A stretch of 53,159 nt of DNA, from NCBI GenBank assembly GCA_964629965.1, contig CAZVRZ010000017.1:1-53159 (forward strand), in the 5' to 3' direction. The position numbers and the translations under genes were made by a program. The stretch comes from CAZVRZ01 sp964629965 (GTDB lineage Bacteria > Chloroflexota > Anaerolineae > Anaerolineales > UBA4823). The notes under the pieces were generated by a model that searched no databases, had not been told where the DNA came from, and saw only the letters and a list, made by a program, of their open reading frames with translations. Numbering within the stretch: position 1 is the first letter of the stretch; the number at the start of each line of letters is the position of its first letter. Positions 41,462-50,501 of the stretch are shown here, piece by piece.

Positions 41462-43140
41462 TTAACTCCAGGTAGATTTGAAATCGCTCAATGCGCGGCG
41501 TAAACTTTCTTCCGTTTCTTTTGTCAGGCGTCTTTCTTCCGCCAGAACCCGGCGAATCTCGGGATAAGATTTGTCCATAAAGTGCAGCAAGGCCGTTTCC
41601 CAATCGCGCATGCGATCCAGCGGAACCCCGTCGGCATAACCGCGGGTGGCAGCATAGATTTCGATCACCTGGTTCTCCAGCGCCATCGGCTTATACTGCG
41701 GCTGCTTGAGAACTTCTTGCAGACGTTGGCCCCGGCTGAGCTGGGCCTGGGTGGCTTTATCGAGGTCCGAACCAAATTGAGCAAAAGCTGCCAGCTCGCG
41801 GTATGAGGCCATATCCAGGCGCAGGCGGCTGGATACCGTCCGCATGGCCCGCGTCATGGCTTCGCCGCCCACGCGTGAGACCGACAGGCCCACGTTGATT
41901 GCCGGGCGAATACCCGCGTAGAACAAGCTGTTTTCCAGGTAGATCTGCCCATCCGTAATAGAAATGATGTTGGTCGGAATGTACGCCGACACATCTCCCA
42001 GCAAAGTCTCAACGATCGGCAGCGCCGTGAGCGAACCGCCCGAGCCGCGCACCTTGGACACCTTACAATCGTTCCGGGTTTCCAACAGGCCCATCATTCC
42101 TTCGGCGGTCTGCTTTGCCACCGGGCCGTCGTAAACCACCCCGTTGACGCTTTCCTTCTTCGTGGCAGTCTTGCCCTCGCAGGTCGCTGGGACGATCACG
42201 TATTTGTCTGCCAGCCGGGCGGCGCGCTCGAGCAAGCGCGAATGCAGGTAAAACACATCGCCGGGGTATGCCTCGCGGCCGGGTGGGCGGCGCATCAACA
42301 GCGAAACCTGCCGGTACGCCCAGGCGTGCTTAGAAAGATCATCATACACCACCAGGGCATCGCGGCCTGTCTCCATAAATTCCTCGCCCATAGCGCAGCC
42401 CGAATATGGCGCAATATATTGCAGCGCCGCCGGTTCATCCGCCGAGGCAACCACCACAATGGTATAGGCCATAGCCCCAAAACGTTCCAGCGTAGCCACG
42501 GTGCGCGCCACGGCGGCCTTCTTTTGCCCGATCGCCACGTAAATACAAAATAGATCTTTGCCCTTTTGATTGATGATCGTATCGATACACAAGGCGGTCT
42601 TGCCGGTCTGCCGGTCGCCAATGATCAGCTCGCGCTGCCCGCGTCCAATCGGCATCATCGCATCGATGGCTTTGATGCCTGTCTGCACCGGCGTATCCAC
42701 ATCCTTACGTTCAACCACGCTCGGGGCAATTCTCTCGATCGGGCGGTAACTATTNNNNNNNNNNAACTATTGAACTTGATCGGCCCTTTCCCATCGATCG
42801 GCTCGCCCAGGGCATTGACCACCCGCCCCAACAGGCCATCGCCCACCGGCACCGAGGCAATCCGCCCGGTGGAATGCACTGCCATGCCCGCTTCGATTTC
42901 GGTGTAATCCCCCATGATGATCACACCCACTTTGTCCTTCTCCAGGTTAAAGGCAATGCCCATCACCCCATTGGCAAACTGAACCAGCTCCTGAGAGCGG
43001 ACGCCATCCAGGCCATTGACCATGGCAATACCATCGCCATCGTCAACGACTCTGCCAAATTCCCTCACCCGCGCAGCAGGTTGGAAAGCATCGATCTGCT
43101 TCTTTAAATCCTGGGCTATCTGTTTTATTTGATCGGTCAT
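41462..43140 (-). CDS. atpA: ATP synthase alpha subunit, interrupted by an assembly gap
   Basis: The alpha subunit carries non-catalytic nucleotide sites; Walker A is GDRQTGKT, with VGDGLLGRVVNALGEPIDGKG and the conserved AISISDGQIYLE-like IISITDGQIYLE segments. Ten N bases (42755-42764) split the frame. AACTATT occurs on both sides; deleting the Ns and one copy (17 bases) gives a single frame reading GPIKFNSYRPIERIAPSV across the joint, the standard AtpA sequence. The corrected CDS would encode 553 residues, longer than the usual 505-510. ATG 43140 follows GGGAGG. Confidence 0.93.
42755..42764. other. 10-N assembly gap with flanking 7-bp duplication
   Basis: Ten N bases are bordered on the left by AACTATT and on the right by AACTATT again. 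This is the look of two contigs that overlap by seven bases but were scaffolded with a fixed-length gap. The frame check on atpA supports a true joint with no missing sequence. Confidence 0.92.
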
Positions 43141-43158
43141 TCTGCCTCCCAAGCAGCC

Positions 43159-43175
43159 GCGGTGCAATCCACCGC
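43159..43175 (-). promoter_or_regulatory. Leader hairpin upstream of atpA
   Basis: GCGGTG/CACCGC pairs over 6 bp with a 5-base loop, 18 bases upstream of the atpA start. Its stem resembles the GCGGT/ACCGC core of the dispersed repeats, but the loop differs. The 115-base interval also contains an A/T-rich stretch (around 43187-43200) that might hold the atp promoter; I see no clear hexamers. Confidence 0.4.
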
Positions 43176-43255
43176 AGCGCTCACATTCACCTTATTTTAC
43201 TATCTAACCAGAGTTTCGTGGTACGTCTGATCTTACTCTACCTTATCGTTCTGTG

Positions 43256-44323
43256 CTAAGCTGTCAGAGCAGAGACGGTTTCACCATCCAGGCGCTGGAT
43301 CAACGCCGTCAATAATTTGACTGCATGGTCGAAATCGTCGCGATGCATGATCGAGCTGTGAGAATGAACATGGCGCGCCGCCACTCCGATCACCACAGTC
43401 GGCACGCCCGTGCCATGCAAATGAATGGCCGCCCCATCGGTGGAGCCGCCCTCGATGAACGAAAATTGCACCGGGATATTTTCCTCAGCCGCAGTTTGCA
43501 CCAACAGCTCGCGCAGCTTCAGGTTAGGGATCAGGCGCGCCTCGTAGATCAATATCGTTGGGCCGGCCCCCAGCTTTACGGTGGACTCTTCCGGCTTGAT
43601 ACCCGGCACATCCCCGGCAATATCCGCCTCCAGCACGATCGCCACATCTGGGTCAACTGCCCGAGAACTGGTGGTTGCGCCGCGCAGACCAACCTCTTCC
43701 ATCACCGTTGCCACGCCATACACCGTATTGGGATGCGCCGGCGGCAAGGCCTGCAATGCCGAGATCACCAGGGCCGTGCCCACCCGGTCATCGAATGCCT
43801 TGGACAGGTAGCTCTTGCCATTGGCAAGCTTGACAAAATCTGCCCGCGGCGCCACCGGATCGCCCAGGCGCACACCGGCCGCTTCTACCTCATCTTTGCT
43901 GGTCGCGCCAATGTCGATATACATATCCTTTTTCTGCACGACCTTGCTGCGTTCTTCCGCCGCAATCAGGTGCGGCGGCTTGGCGCCAATCACGCCCACC
44001 ACCTCTCCCTTAGCAGTCTGGATCACCACCCGCTGCCCCAGCAAAACCTGGTCAAACCAGCCTCCCAGCGGCAGGAACTTGATGAATCCATCGTTCGTGA
44101 TCTGCTTGACCATGAAACCGATCTCGTCCATGTGCCCTGCCAGCATCACCCTGGGCCGCTCTGCCGAGCCGGCTTTTTTACAGATCACGCTGCCGATCTT
44201 ATCTTGCGAAAGCTCACCCAACGGCTCCATGTACTTCCGTACTACGGCCCTGATGGGTGTTTCATATCCCGAGATGCCATACGCCTCAGTCAATTCTTTC
44301 AGCAAACGATACGTTGAATCCAT
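43256..44323 (-). CDS. M42-family metallopeptidase (glutamyl aminopeptidase/endoglucanase-like)
   Basis: These cobalt/zinc aminopeptidases form tetrahedral 12-mers and trim peptides in the cytoplasm. The metal ligands are visible in LAGHMDEIGFM, KAFDDRVGTAL, MEEVGLRGA, EADIAGD and the final HVHSHSS region. The 355-residue length is normal. AAAGGA precedes the ATG at 44323. It starts 27 bases after the proC stop and may be its cotranscribed neighbour. Family members were historically mis-named endoglucanase M. Confidence 0.92.
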   Translation of the reverse strand: MDSTYRLLKELTEAYGISGYETPIRAVVRKYMEPLGELSQDKIGSVICKKAGSAERPRVMLAGHMDEIGFMVKQITNDGFIKFLPLGGWFDQVLLGQRVVIQTAKGEVVGVIGAKPPHLIAAEERSKVVQKKDMYIDIGATSKDEVEAAGVRLGDPVAPRADFVKLANGKSYLSKAFDDRVGTALVISALQALPPAHPNTVYGVATVMEEVGLRGATTSSRAVDPDVAIVLEADIAGDVPGIKPEESTVKLGAGPTILIYEARLIPNLKLRELLVQTAAEENIPVQFSFIEGGSTDGAAIHLHGTGVPTVVIGVAARHVHSHSSIMHRDDFDHAVKLLTALIQRLDGETVSALTA

Positions 44324-44350
44324 GCGAATCCTTTCCGAAATGATGCTCGA

Positions 44351-45205
44351 TCAATCCTGGTTCTCTTTGGGCGGGCTGGACTTGCTGCCGCGGCCCAGTT
44401 CTTGCGAGCGCGAATAGGCTGCCCACACCGCCCGTGACAAAGCCGTGCGAAAGCCTGCTTTTTCAAGGTAATAGAGCGCAGCCGCCGATGTTCCTCCTGG
44501 GGAGGTAACCTCGTTCCGCAGCCGCGCCAGGTGCACCGGATCGGCGCGCTTATCGTAATAATCGACCGAGCCGCGCACGGTCTGCGCCACCAACTGTTCG
44601 GCAATGCGCCTGGGGAATCCCAGGTGCACCCCGGCATCCACCAGTGCCTCCATGAACAGGAACACGTAAGCCGGGCCGGTTCCCGATAGGGCCGTAGCCA
44701 TATCGAGATAGCTCTCGTCATCCACAAACACCTCTTCCCCCAGCGCCTTCAAGATGACCCGCGCCATCTCAGTCTGTTCTGCCGACACCTCCGGAGTGAC
44801 CGTCCATACCGTGATGCCCTCGCCGATCTGGGCCGGGGTATTGGGCATCGAGCGCACCACGATCTTATGGTCCAGTTCGTTCTGGATCTTGTCCAGGGTC
44901 GCACCGGCCACGATCGACAGCACCAGCGCTCCGGGACGGATGGCGCCCTTCAACTCGCTCAGCGCCATGTCCAGGCGCTGAGGTTTCACCGACAAGATCA
45001 CCACATCGGCCTGGTGAACTGCATCCAGGTTGTTCGTCGTCTTATGGATGCCATAGCGCTCCTTCAACTCCAACCCTCGCTCCAGGCGCGGGTCTGCGGC
45101 AATGATTGCATCCGGCGCAACCACCTGCTGGCGGATCAACCCGGCAATCATGCCTTCTGCCATCGTCCCCGAACCAATAAAAGCCACAACACAATTGTTG
45201 AACAT
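44351..45205 (-). CDS. proC: Pyrroline-5-carboxylate reductase
   Basis: ProC reduces pyrroline-5-carboxylate to proline with NAD(P)H. The Rossmann motif is FIGSGTMAEGMIAGL, and the C-terminal catalytic region has ALSGTGPAYVFLFMEALVDAG and EVTSPGGTSAAALYYLE, both strongly conserved. I chose ATG 45205 because AGGAGG precedes it; an upstream ATG at 45241 lies within the repeat region. The 284-residue length is normal, with an extra tail SRSQELGRGSKSS. It follows ruvA after 133 bases that contain a repeat block. Confidence 0.95.
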   Translation of the reverse strand: MFNNCVVAFIGSGTMAEGMIAGLIRQQVVAPDAIIAADPRLERGLELKERYGIHKTTNNLDAVHQADVVILSVKPQRLDMALSELKGAIRPGALVLSIVAGATLDKIQNELDHKIVVRSMPNTPAQIGEGITVWTVTPEVSAEQTEMARVILKALGEEVFVDDESYLDMATALSGTGPAYVFLFMEALVDAGVHLGFPRRIAEQLVAQTVRGSVDYYDKRADPVHLARLRNEVTSPGGTSAAALYYLEKAGFRTALSRAVWAAYSRSQELGRGSKSSPPKENQD

Positions 45206-45230
45206 GGTTTCCTCCTTATCTGGAATCGGC

Positions 45231-45332
45231 ACTATCCTCATTATCAGCGCTGTACTCAGCGCGGCACTATCCTCATTATCAGCACTATCCTCATTATCAG
45301 CGCTGAACTCAGCGCGGCGCTGTACTCAGCGC
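45231..45332. repeat. Repeat block between ruvA and proC: three TACT/AACT hairpins and three 18-bp units
   Basis: Three copies of ACTATCCTCATTATCAGC (45231-45248, 45266-45283, 45284-45301) alternate with hairpins GCGCTG-TACT-CAGCGC (45247-45262), GCGCTG-AACT-CAGCGC (45300-45315) and GCGCTG-TACT-CAGCGC (45317-45332). The hairpins share the TACY-loop architecture of the other repeats, with compensating stem changes. The block lies in the 133-base intergenic stretch and contains the in-frame ATG at 45241. Confidence 0.92.
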
Positions 45333-45338
45333 ACGTAC

Positions 45339-45917
45339 CTAGCGAGAGAAATATTGCAGCGCCAGGCGTAAACGCGTTTCCACGTCTTGCGGCGTATCCC
45401 GCGGGATGATCTGGATGGCAGCTTGCGCTTCGATCACGCTGTACCCCAGCGTGGTCAGGGCTGCCAGCACTTCGGTATCTGCATCGCCCATCGTGGCCAC
45501 CGGTGACAGGCCATCGGTCTCTTTGATGCGGTCTTGCAGATAGAGCAATATCTTTTGGGCAGTCTTCTTGCCCACGCCCGGCACCCGGTTGAAAACATCG
45601 GCCTGCTCGTGAAACACGGCCCGCCGGATGGCATCTGGCGAAAGTACCGAGAGAACACCCATAGCCAGCTTGGGACCGATACCGTCCACGCTTAACAGCA
45701 GCTCAAAGAATTCACGCCCTTCCTTGTTGTCGAAACCGTACAGCAGCAGCGCATCCTGGCGAACCACCAGGTAAGTGTGCAGAAATACCAATTCCCCGGC
45801 ACGCAGTTGGTCAGCCAGGGGAGCCGGGGTATAGACCCGCAAGCCCACCCCGCCTACCTCCACCACCACCTGCCCCGGGCCGGTGGCAATGATCTTCCCA
45901 TTCACACTGGCAATCAT
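45339..45917 (-). CDS. ruvA: Holliday junction DNA helicase subunit RuvA
   Basis: RuvA binds Holliday junctions and loads RuvB for branch migration. The N-terminal OB-fold reads MIASVNGKIIATGPGQVVVEVGGVG, and the helix-hairpin-helix elements are in LLSVDGIGPKLAMGVLS and RVPGVGKKTAQKILLYL; a short domain III follows. The start 45917 with GGAGG upstream gives 192 residues, the usual size. The stop of the methyltransferase gene overlaps the ATG as ATGA. RuvB is not in the window. Confidence 0.96.
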   Translation of the reverse strand: MIASVNGKIIATGPGQVVVEVGGVGLRVYTPAPLADQLRAGELVFLHTYLVVRQDALLLYGFDNKEGREFFELLLSVDGIGPKLAMGVLSVLSPDAIRRAVFHEQADVFNRVPGVGKKTAQKILLYLQDRIKETDGLSPVATMGDADTEVLAALTTLGYSVIEAQAAIQIIPRDTPQDVETRLRLALQYFSR

Positions 45918-46870
45918 GCTTGTCCTCCTTTGTGCGCTTCCCAACGAGCATAAATAGATGTCGGCAGCAGCCTGCCAGCGCTTTGCTCGCACAAGGCCAG
46001 CTCGCCGCTGGTCACCACGCCTTCTTTGCCAGACATCATCTCTTCCAGCGCATAATGCAAGCTCAGCGCCGAAGCGCGGATGGCATAAGCCGTGATGATC
46101 ACAAACAATGGCCGTTCGGCCAGGATCAGGCGGCAGGCCGCCAGCAGCCGCGGCAGCATCTCGAGCGCATCCCACACCTCCCCTTGCGGGCCGCGGCCGA
46201 ACTTGGGTGGATCCATCAGCAGGCCATCGTAGCGCGCACCGCGCCGTCCTTCGCGTTCCACGTACTTGAGCGCGTCGTCCACCAACCAGCGCACCGGACG
46301 CTGCTCCAGCCCAGACAAAGCCTGGTTCTCGCGCCCCCAGCCGACCGACTTCTTGGCCGCGTCTACGTGGGTGACGTGCGCCCCGGCCGCACAGGCCGCC
46401 AACGTGGCTAATCCCGTGTAGCCAAACAGGTTCAACACCCGCGGCGCAGCCACGCCCGGGTTAACCGCGCAGCTTGCCGCGATCTTTTCCATGATCCAAT
46501 CCCAGTGAGCGGCCTGCTCCGGAAAGACTCCCAGGTGCCGCGAACTGGTAAAATGCGCCACGAACTTAAGCTGCCCGTCTTGAGGCTCGCGCCCGTAGCG
46601 CATCGGCCAGGAAGCCGGCACATCGCGCCTCACCTGCCAGCGGCCGCCCGCTTCAGAGCCGGCAGTGGGGGTAAAGACCGCATGCGCCGCCTCCCACTTG
46701 CTCTTCGGCAGCCCTGGCCGCCAAATGGCCTGCTGCTCGGGGCGTACGAACAGATAAGGGCCAAAACGGTCCAGGCGCTGGCCGCTGCCGCTGTCCAACA
46801 AAGCATAGTCGCTCCACTCCGCAACGGATAGCAAGTTCAATTCTGGGCCAGGCATTTTAATAGCAGTCAT
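45914..46870 (-). CDS. Class I SAM-dependent RNA methyltransferase (RlmI/RlmK-like)
   Basis: The Rossmann fold has motif I VLNLFGYTGLATLAACAAGA, a DAAKKSVGWGRENQ helix and the nucleic-acid-methyltransferase motif DPPKFGRG. This resembles the RlmI group of 23S rRNA methyltransferases, although the N-terminal PUA-like domain is not obvious in the first 100 residues. The target base is therefore uncertain. It overlaps ruvA by four bases and starts 28 bases after ruvC, so it is inside the ruv operon. Confidence 0.78.
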   Translation of the reverse strand: MTAIKMPGPELNLLSVAEWSDYALLDSGSGQRLDRFGPYLFVRPEQQAIWRPGLPKSKWEAAHAVFTPTAGSEAGGRWQVRRDVPASWPMRYGREPQDGQLKFVAHFTSSRHLGVFPEQAAHWDWIMEKIAASCAVNPGVAAPRVLNLFGYTGLATLAACAAGAHVTHVDAAKKSVGWGRENQALSGLEQRPVRWLVDDALKYVEREGRRGARYDGLLMDPPKFGRGPQGEVWDALEMLPRLLAACRLILAERPLFVIITAYAIRASALSLHYALEEMMSGKEGVVTSGELALCEQSAGRLLPTSIYARWEAHKGGQA

Positions 46871-46897
46871 TGGCTGTATAGATCATCACTGAATATC

Positions 46898-47392
46898 TCA
46901 ACTCTGAGTCAAGGCCCGGAAGCGCGCTGTGTGTAGATGAGTGATCGCAATGGCTAGTGCGTCGGCGGCGTCATCCGGTTTGGGAATCTCCGGCAGCGCC
47001 AGCAAAGTGCGCACCATCTCCTGCACCTGGCGCTTATCCGCCCCTCCATACCCCACCACCGCCTGCTTGACCTCCAGCGGAGTAAATTCCACAATGGGCA
47101 AACCCTGCTGCGCTAAAGCAAGCAAGATGACCCCGCGCGCTTGCCCCACTGCCAGGGCAGTGCGCACATTCTTCTGGAAAAACAACTTCTCCACCGCCGC
47201 GCCATCCGGGCGGTGGAGATCAATAACCTCAACTAACTGGCGATGGAGCTCCAGCAATCGCTCTGGCGATGACGAATCCGGCGAAGTCAGGATAACCCCA
47301 AAATAAACTACCTCCAGGCTGCCATCCGGGCGATCCCGCACCAGGCCATAGCCGGTCGTGGCTGTTCCCGGGTCAATTCCTAGAGATAACAT
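46898..47392 (-). CDS. ruvC: Holliday junction resolvase RuvC
   Basis: RuvC cleaves Holliday junctions. The first strand has MLSLGIDPGTATTGYG with the catalytic Asp, followed by VEKLFFQKNVRTALAVGQARG, EFTPLEVKQAVVGYGGADKRQVQEM and DDAADALAIAITH with further catalytic acids. ATG 47392, only four bases after the yebC stop, gives 164 residues, the standard length; the frame opens at 47428. Weak ribosome binding site suggests coupling to yebC. Confidence 0.95.
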   Translation of the reverse strand: MLSLGIDPGTATTGYGLVRDRPDGSLEVVYFGVILTSPDSSSPERLLELHRQLVEVIDLHRPDGAAVEKLFFQKNVRTALAVGQARGVILLALAQQGLPIVEFTPLEVKQAVVGYGGADKRQVQEMVRTLLALPEIPKPDDAADALAIAITHLHTARFRALTQS

Positions 47393-47396
47393 CCAC

Positions 47397-48152
47397 TCAT
47401 TCTTCTTCGTACTGGGCCCATACTGCATCCGACACGCTCAGGTTATGATAAACGCTCTGCACGTCATCATTTTCTTCCAGCGCATCGATGAGCCGGAGCA
47501 CTTGCAGCGTATCACTGTCGTCCAGTTCCAGTTCGTTGGTTGCCGCCATCCGCAAACCGGCTTCTTCGGGTACGATCTTTTTACTCGATAATGCCATCGT
47601 GATGGTCTTGAACGCATCCATCGGGCCGATGATTTCGGCGTAATCGTCTTCGAAGGTGACATCATCTGCGCCCGCTTCAACCGCCAGCTCAAAAATCTCA
47701 TCCTGGGTATGTTTGCCCAGCGGGAAAGAGAAACCCGCCACGTGATTGAACTGCCAGCCCACCGAACCCGCCTCAGCCATCGAACCACCACTGCGGGATA
47801 AAACGTGGCGAATATCTGACACAGCGCGGTTGCGGTTATCGGTCACCGTTTCGATCATCAAAGCCACGCCATGCGGTCCATAACCTTCGTACCATATCTG
47901 CTCAAGCTCAAAACCGTCTTTACTGTCGCCCGTACCACGCTTGATCGCCCGTTCTATGTTATCTTTGGGCATGTTCTGAGCCCGCGCCTTGTCAATCGCC
48001 AGAGCCAGGCGGAAGTTGGAAGTGGGATCGCCGCCCCCATCGCGCGCCGCTAAAACAATTTCACGCGCCAGGCGAGTGAACACCTGGCCGCGCTTTGCAT
48101 CCGCAGCGCCCTTTTTGCGCCGGATGGTTGCCCAATGAGAATGTCCAGACAT
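47397..48152 (-). CDS. yebC: YebC/PmpR-family protein
   Basis: The protein begins MSGHSHWATIRRKKGAADAK, the invariant start of the YebC family, and continues with GDPTSNFRLALAIDKARAQNMPKDNIERAIKRGTG. Members act as DNA-binding regulators (PmpR) and, in more recent work, as factors that help ribosomes through proline-rich stretches. The 251-residue length is standard. It heads the yebC-ruvC-methyltransferase-ruvA-proC run, an order common in bacteria, and GGAGAT precedes the ATG. Confidence 0.95.
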   Translation of the reverse strand: MSGHSHWATIRRKKGAADAKRGQVFTRLAREIVLAARDGGGDPTSNFRLALAIDKARAQNMPKDNIERAIKRGTGDSKDGFELEQIWYEGYGPHGVALMIETVTDNRNRAVSDIRHVLSRSGGSMAEAGSVGWQFNHVAGFSFPLGKHTQDEIFELAVEAGADDVTFEDDYAEIIGPMDAFKTITMALSSKKIVPEEAGLRMAATNELELDDSDTLQVLRLIDALEENDDVQSVYHNLSVSDAVWAQYEEE

Positions 48153-48201
48153 ATATTTATCTCCTACAAGTTACCGTTTGACTATCAAATCAGTGGGGAG
48201 A

Positions 48202-48210
48202 ATTATACCA
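48202..48210 (-). promoter_or_regulatory. Extended -10 promoter element of the yebC-ruvC operon
   Basis: On the minus strand TGGTATAAT (TGn plus consensus TATAAT) lies about 50 bases before the yebC ATG. A clear -35 is missing, as expected for extended -10 promoters. Confidence 0.6.
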
Positions 48211-48284
48211 AATCTTTGCCCACCGCTCGTAGTTTCATCAGCGTTCATGGCATGGCGAGGGCATAATTCATCATTCCAGAACAA

Positions 48285-48317
48285 AACCGGCCCGGCAGAA
48301 AACTCGCCAGGCCGGTT
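48285..48317 (-). terminator. Rho-independent terminator after the GH3 gene
   Basis: On the minus strand an 8-bp stem AACCGGCC/GGCCGGTT with a 17-base loop lies 24 bases after the GH3 stop and is followed by TTTTGTTCT. It probably ends the dppC-oppD-oppF-GH3 transcript before the yebC promoter. Confidence 0.75.
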
Positions 48318-48341
48318 CTACGAAAAACTTCTAATTGGCTG

Positions 48342-50486
48342 CTACTTTAACTCGAACTCCGCACTCACCGGCTTGGGCGCTCCCAGCGCCTGGCCGCGCT
48401 CGCCCGGAGAGCAGGCGCCCACTTCCAGGCGGAAGGCGCCGGCCTCGAGCATTGGATAACCGTCTTCGTCGATGAAGGACATCATCTCTGGCGTCAAAGT
48501 GAATTGCAGCGTGCAGCTCTCGCCCGGCTGCAGGTATACGCGCTCGAAACCCACCAGATGGTGCAGCGGCACCACCGTCGAGGCTTTCAGGTCGCTCAGG
48601 TAGTACTGGACAACCTCTGCCGCGGCGCACCCGCCCACGTTACTCACCTGCACGCTGAAGCTCAGGCTCTTGCGAACGGCAACACTCTTCTTTTCCAGCT
48701 TCAGATTAGAAATCTCGAACTTACTGAAGCTCAAACCAAAGCCAAAGGGATACAGCGGCTCTTGCGTCATATAACGATAGGTGCGCCCCGCCATAGAATA
48801 ATCGTCAAATGGCGGCAGTTGGTCTAACGATTTGGGGAAAGTCAACGTCAGCTTGCCTGCCGGCGACATATCGCCAAAGAGCACGTCTGCCACGGCCTTG
48901 CCGCCTTCCATCCCAGGGTACCACACGAACAGGATGGCATCCACCAGGTCTTCCACCTCGCCCAGCGCAATCGGGCTGCCACCGGTAACCACCAACACGA
49001 TCTTGGCTCCGAATGAGGCCAGGTCCTTGATGAAATCCACCTGGTTCTCCGGCAGACTGATGCCCGGTCGATCGCCATTCGCCGGCGTGAGCAGTGATTC
49101 GCCTTCCTCGCCTTCCAGGAACGGCGCCGACCCCACGCAAGCAATGGTCACATTGGCTGCCTGGGCCATCCAAGATGCCCAGGTGCGGGTAACTGCCGGT
49201 TTTTGCGCCAGCAGCGCTCCGGGGTGATACTCCATGCCCATCCCTTCGGGCTTGCGCCCGGTGATGCCTTCGAGCAGCGTGCTCATCTGGTCGTTGAAGC
49301 CATAGTAATTGCCCAGCAGCACTTCCAGGCTGGTAGCCGTGGGGCCGGTCACAAAAATCTTGGGGGTGTTGGGCTGGATCGGCAAGATATTGCCCTTGTT
49401 CTTCAGCAGGACCATCGATTCGGCCGCCGCCTGGTAAGCCAGCCGGCGATGCTCGGGGCAAGCCACCACGTCCATCTTGATCGAGGTGAACGGCACGTCT
49501 TCGGGCGGGTCAAACATACCCAGTTTGAAACGCGTGCCCAAGGTGTATTCTAATGAACGGTCCACATCCGCCTCGGTGATCAGGCCGCGCTGGATGGCTT
49601 CGGGGATTTCATTAAAAACCGTATCGCAGCCCAGGTCACAGCCGCGCTGCAGCGCCAGGGCCGCCGATTCGGGGGCGTCCTTGGTGATCTTATGGTTCAG
49701 GTGAATGTCGGTCAACGCGCCGCAGTCCGAAACCACGTGACCATTGAAGCCCCACTCATCCCGCAAGATGTCTTGCAGCAAGAGTTTGCTGGCGCAGCAA
49801 GCCTCGTCCAGGGTGCGGTTGTACGCGCCCATGACCGACTCGACCTTCGCATCCATCACCAGTCTCTTGAATGCCGGCAGGTAAGTGTCGTACAATTCAC
49901 GCTTCGAAACAACGGCATTGAAGGTGTGGCGATCTTTTTCCGGGCCGGAATGCACGGCATAATGCTTGGCGCAGGCAGAGGCCTTCATATACTTTGGATG
50001 GTCGCCCTGCAAGCCTTCCACATAGCACGAGGCCAACTCCCCAGTCAGGAAGGGATCCTCACCCCAGGTTTCCTGGCCCCGGCCCCAGCGCGGATCGCGA
50101 AAGATATTGACGTTCGGCGACCAGAAACACAGGCCCTGGTATTGATCGGTAGAACCCTTGCGGCGCAAAGCTTCATGATACTTGGCGCGGGCCTCATCGC
50201 CGATGACCGAGCCGATGCGCTCGATCAACTGGCGATCCCAGGTAGCCGACAAGCCGATCGCCTGCGGGAAAACGGTTGCTCGTCCGTTGCGGGCCACGCC
50301 ATGCAGCCCTTCGCTCCAATAATTGTAGGCCGGGATGCCCAAGCGCGGCACGCCCTTGGCGGGATGGCTCATCAGCCCCACTTTCTCTTCCAGGGTCAGT
50401 TGGGCGATCAGATCTTTCACGCGCTCGGCCTGCGGGCAAGTCGGGTCCAGGTAGACCGGCTTTTCAGGATTAGCTTTTTGACTCAT
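48342..50486 (-). CDS. Glycoside hydrolase family 3 (beta-glucosidase/beta-xylosidase)
   Basis: GH3 enzymes remove terminal beta-linked glucose or xylose by a retaining mechanism. The 714-residue protein has the N-terminal barrel with FWSPNVNIFRDPRWGRGQET, ASACAKHYAVHSGPEKDRH and VVSDCGALTDIH, whose Asp is the nucleophile, then the alpha/beta sandwich and a C-terminal fibronectin III-like domain (VSNVGGCAAAEVVQYYLSD). The IHLNH region resembles xylan 1,4-beta-xylosidases. No signal peptide is seen, so it acts in the cytoplasm on sugars imported by the ABC transporter 15 bases upstream. Confidence 0.92.
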   Translation of the reverse strand: MSQKANPEKPVYLDPTCPQAERVKDLIAQLTLEEKVGLMSHPAKGVPRLGIPAYNYWSEGLHGVARNGRATVFPQAIGLSATWDRQLIERIGSVIGDEARAKYHEALRRKGSTDQYQGLCFWSPNVNIFRDPRWGRGQETWGEDPFLTGELASCYVEGLQGDHPKYMKASACAKHYAVHSGPEKDRHTFNAVVSKRELYDTYLPAFKRLVMDAKVESVMGAYNRTLDEACCASKLLLQDILRDEWGFNGHVVSDCGALTDIHLNHKITKDAPESAALALQRGCDLGCDTVFNEIPEAIQRGLITEADVDRSLEYTLGTRFKLGMFDPPEDVPFTSIKMDVVACPEHRRLAYQAAAESMVLLKNKGNILPIQPNTPKIFVTGPTATSLEVLLGNYYGFNDQMSTLLEGITGRKPEGMGMEYHPGALLAQKPAVTRTWASWMAQAANVTIACVGSAPFLEGEEGESLLTPANGDRPGISLPENQVDFIKDLASFGAKIVLVVTGGSPIALGEVEDLVDAILFVWYPGMEGGKAVADVLFGDMSPAGKLTLTFPKSLDQLPPFDDYSMAGRTYRYMTQEPLYPFGFGLSFSKFEISNLKLEKKSVAVRKSLSFSVQVSNVGGCAAAEVVQYYLSDLKASTVVPLHHLVGFERVYLQPGESCTLQFTLTPEMMSFIDEDGYPMLEAGAFRLEVGACSPGERGQALGAPKPVSAEFELK

Positions 50487-50501
50487 GATACTCTCCCTTG
50501 T

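Noticed and set aside
41462..43140. atpA as a split or pseudogene
   Set aside because: The frame change is explained exactly by the N gap plus a 7-bp duplicated flank.
45435..45453. CACGCTG-TACCC-CAGCGTG hairpin inside ruvA as another family member
   Set aside because: The loop has five bases and the DNA encodes LGYS, a conserved RuvA segment, so the pairing is probably accidental.
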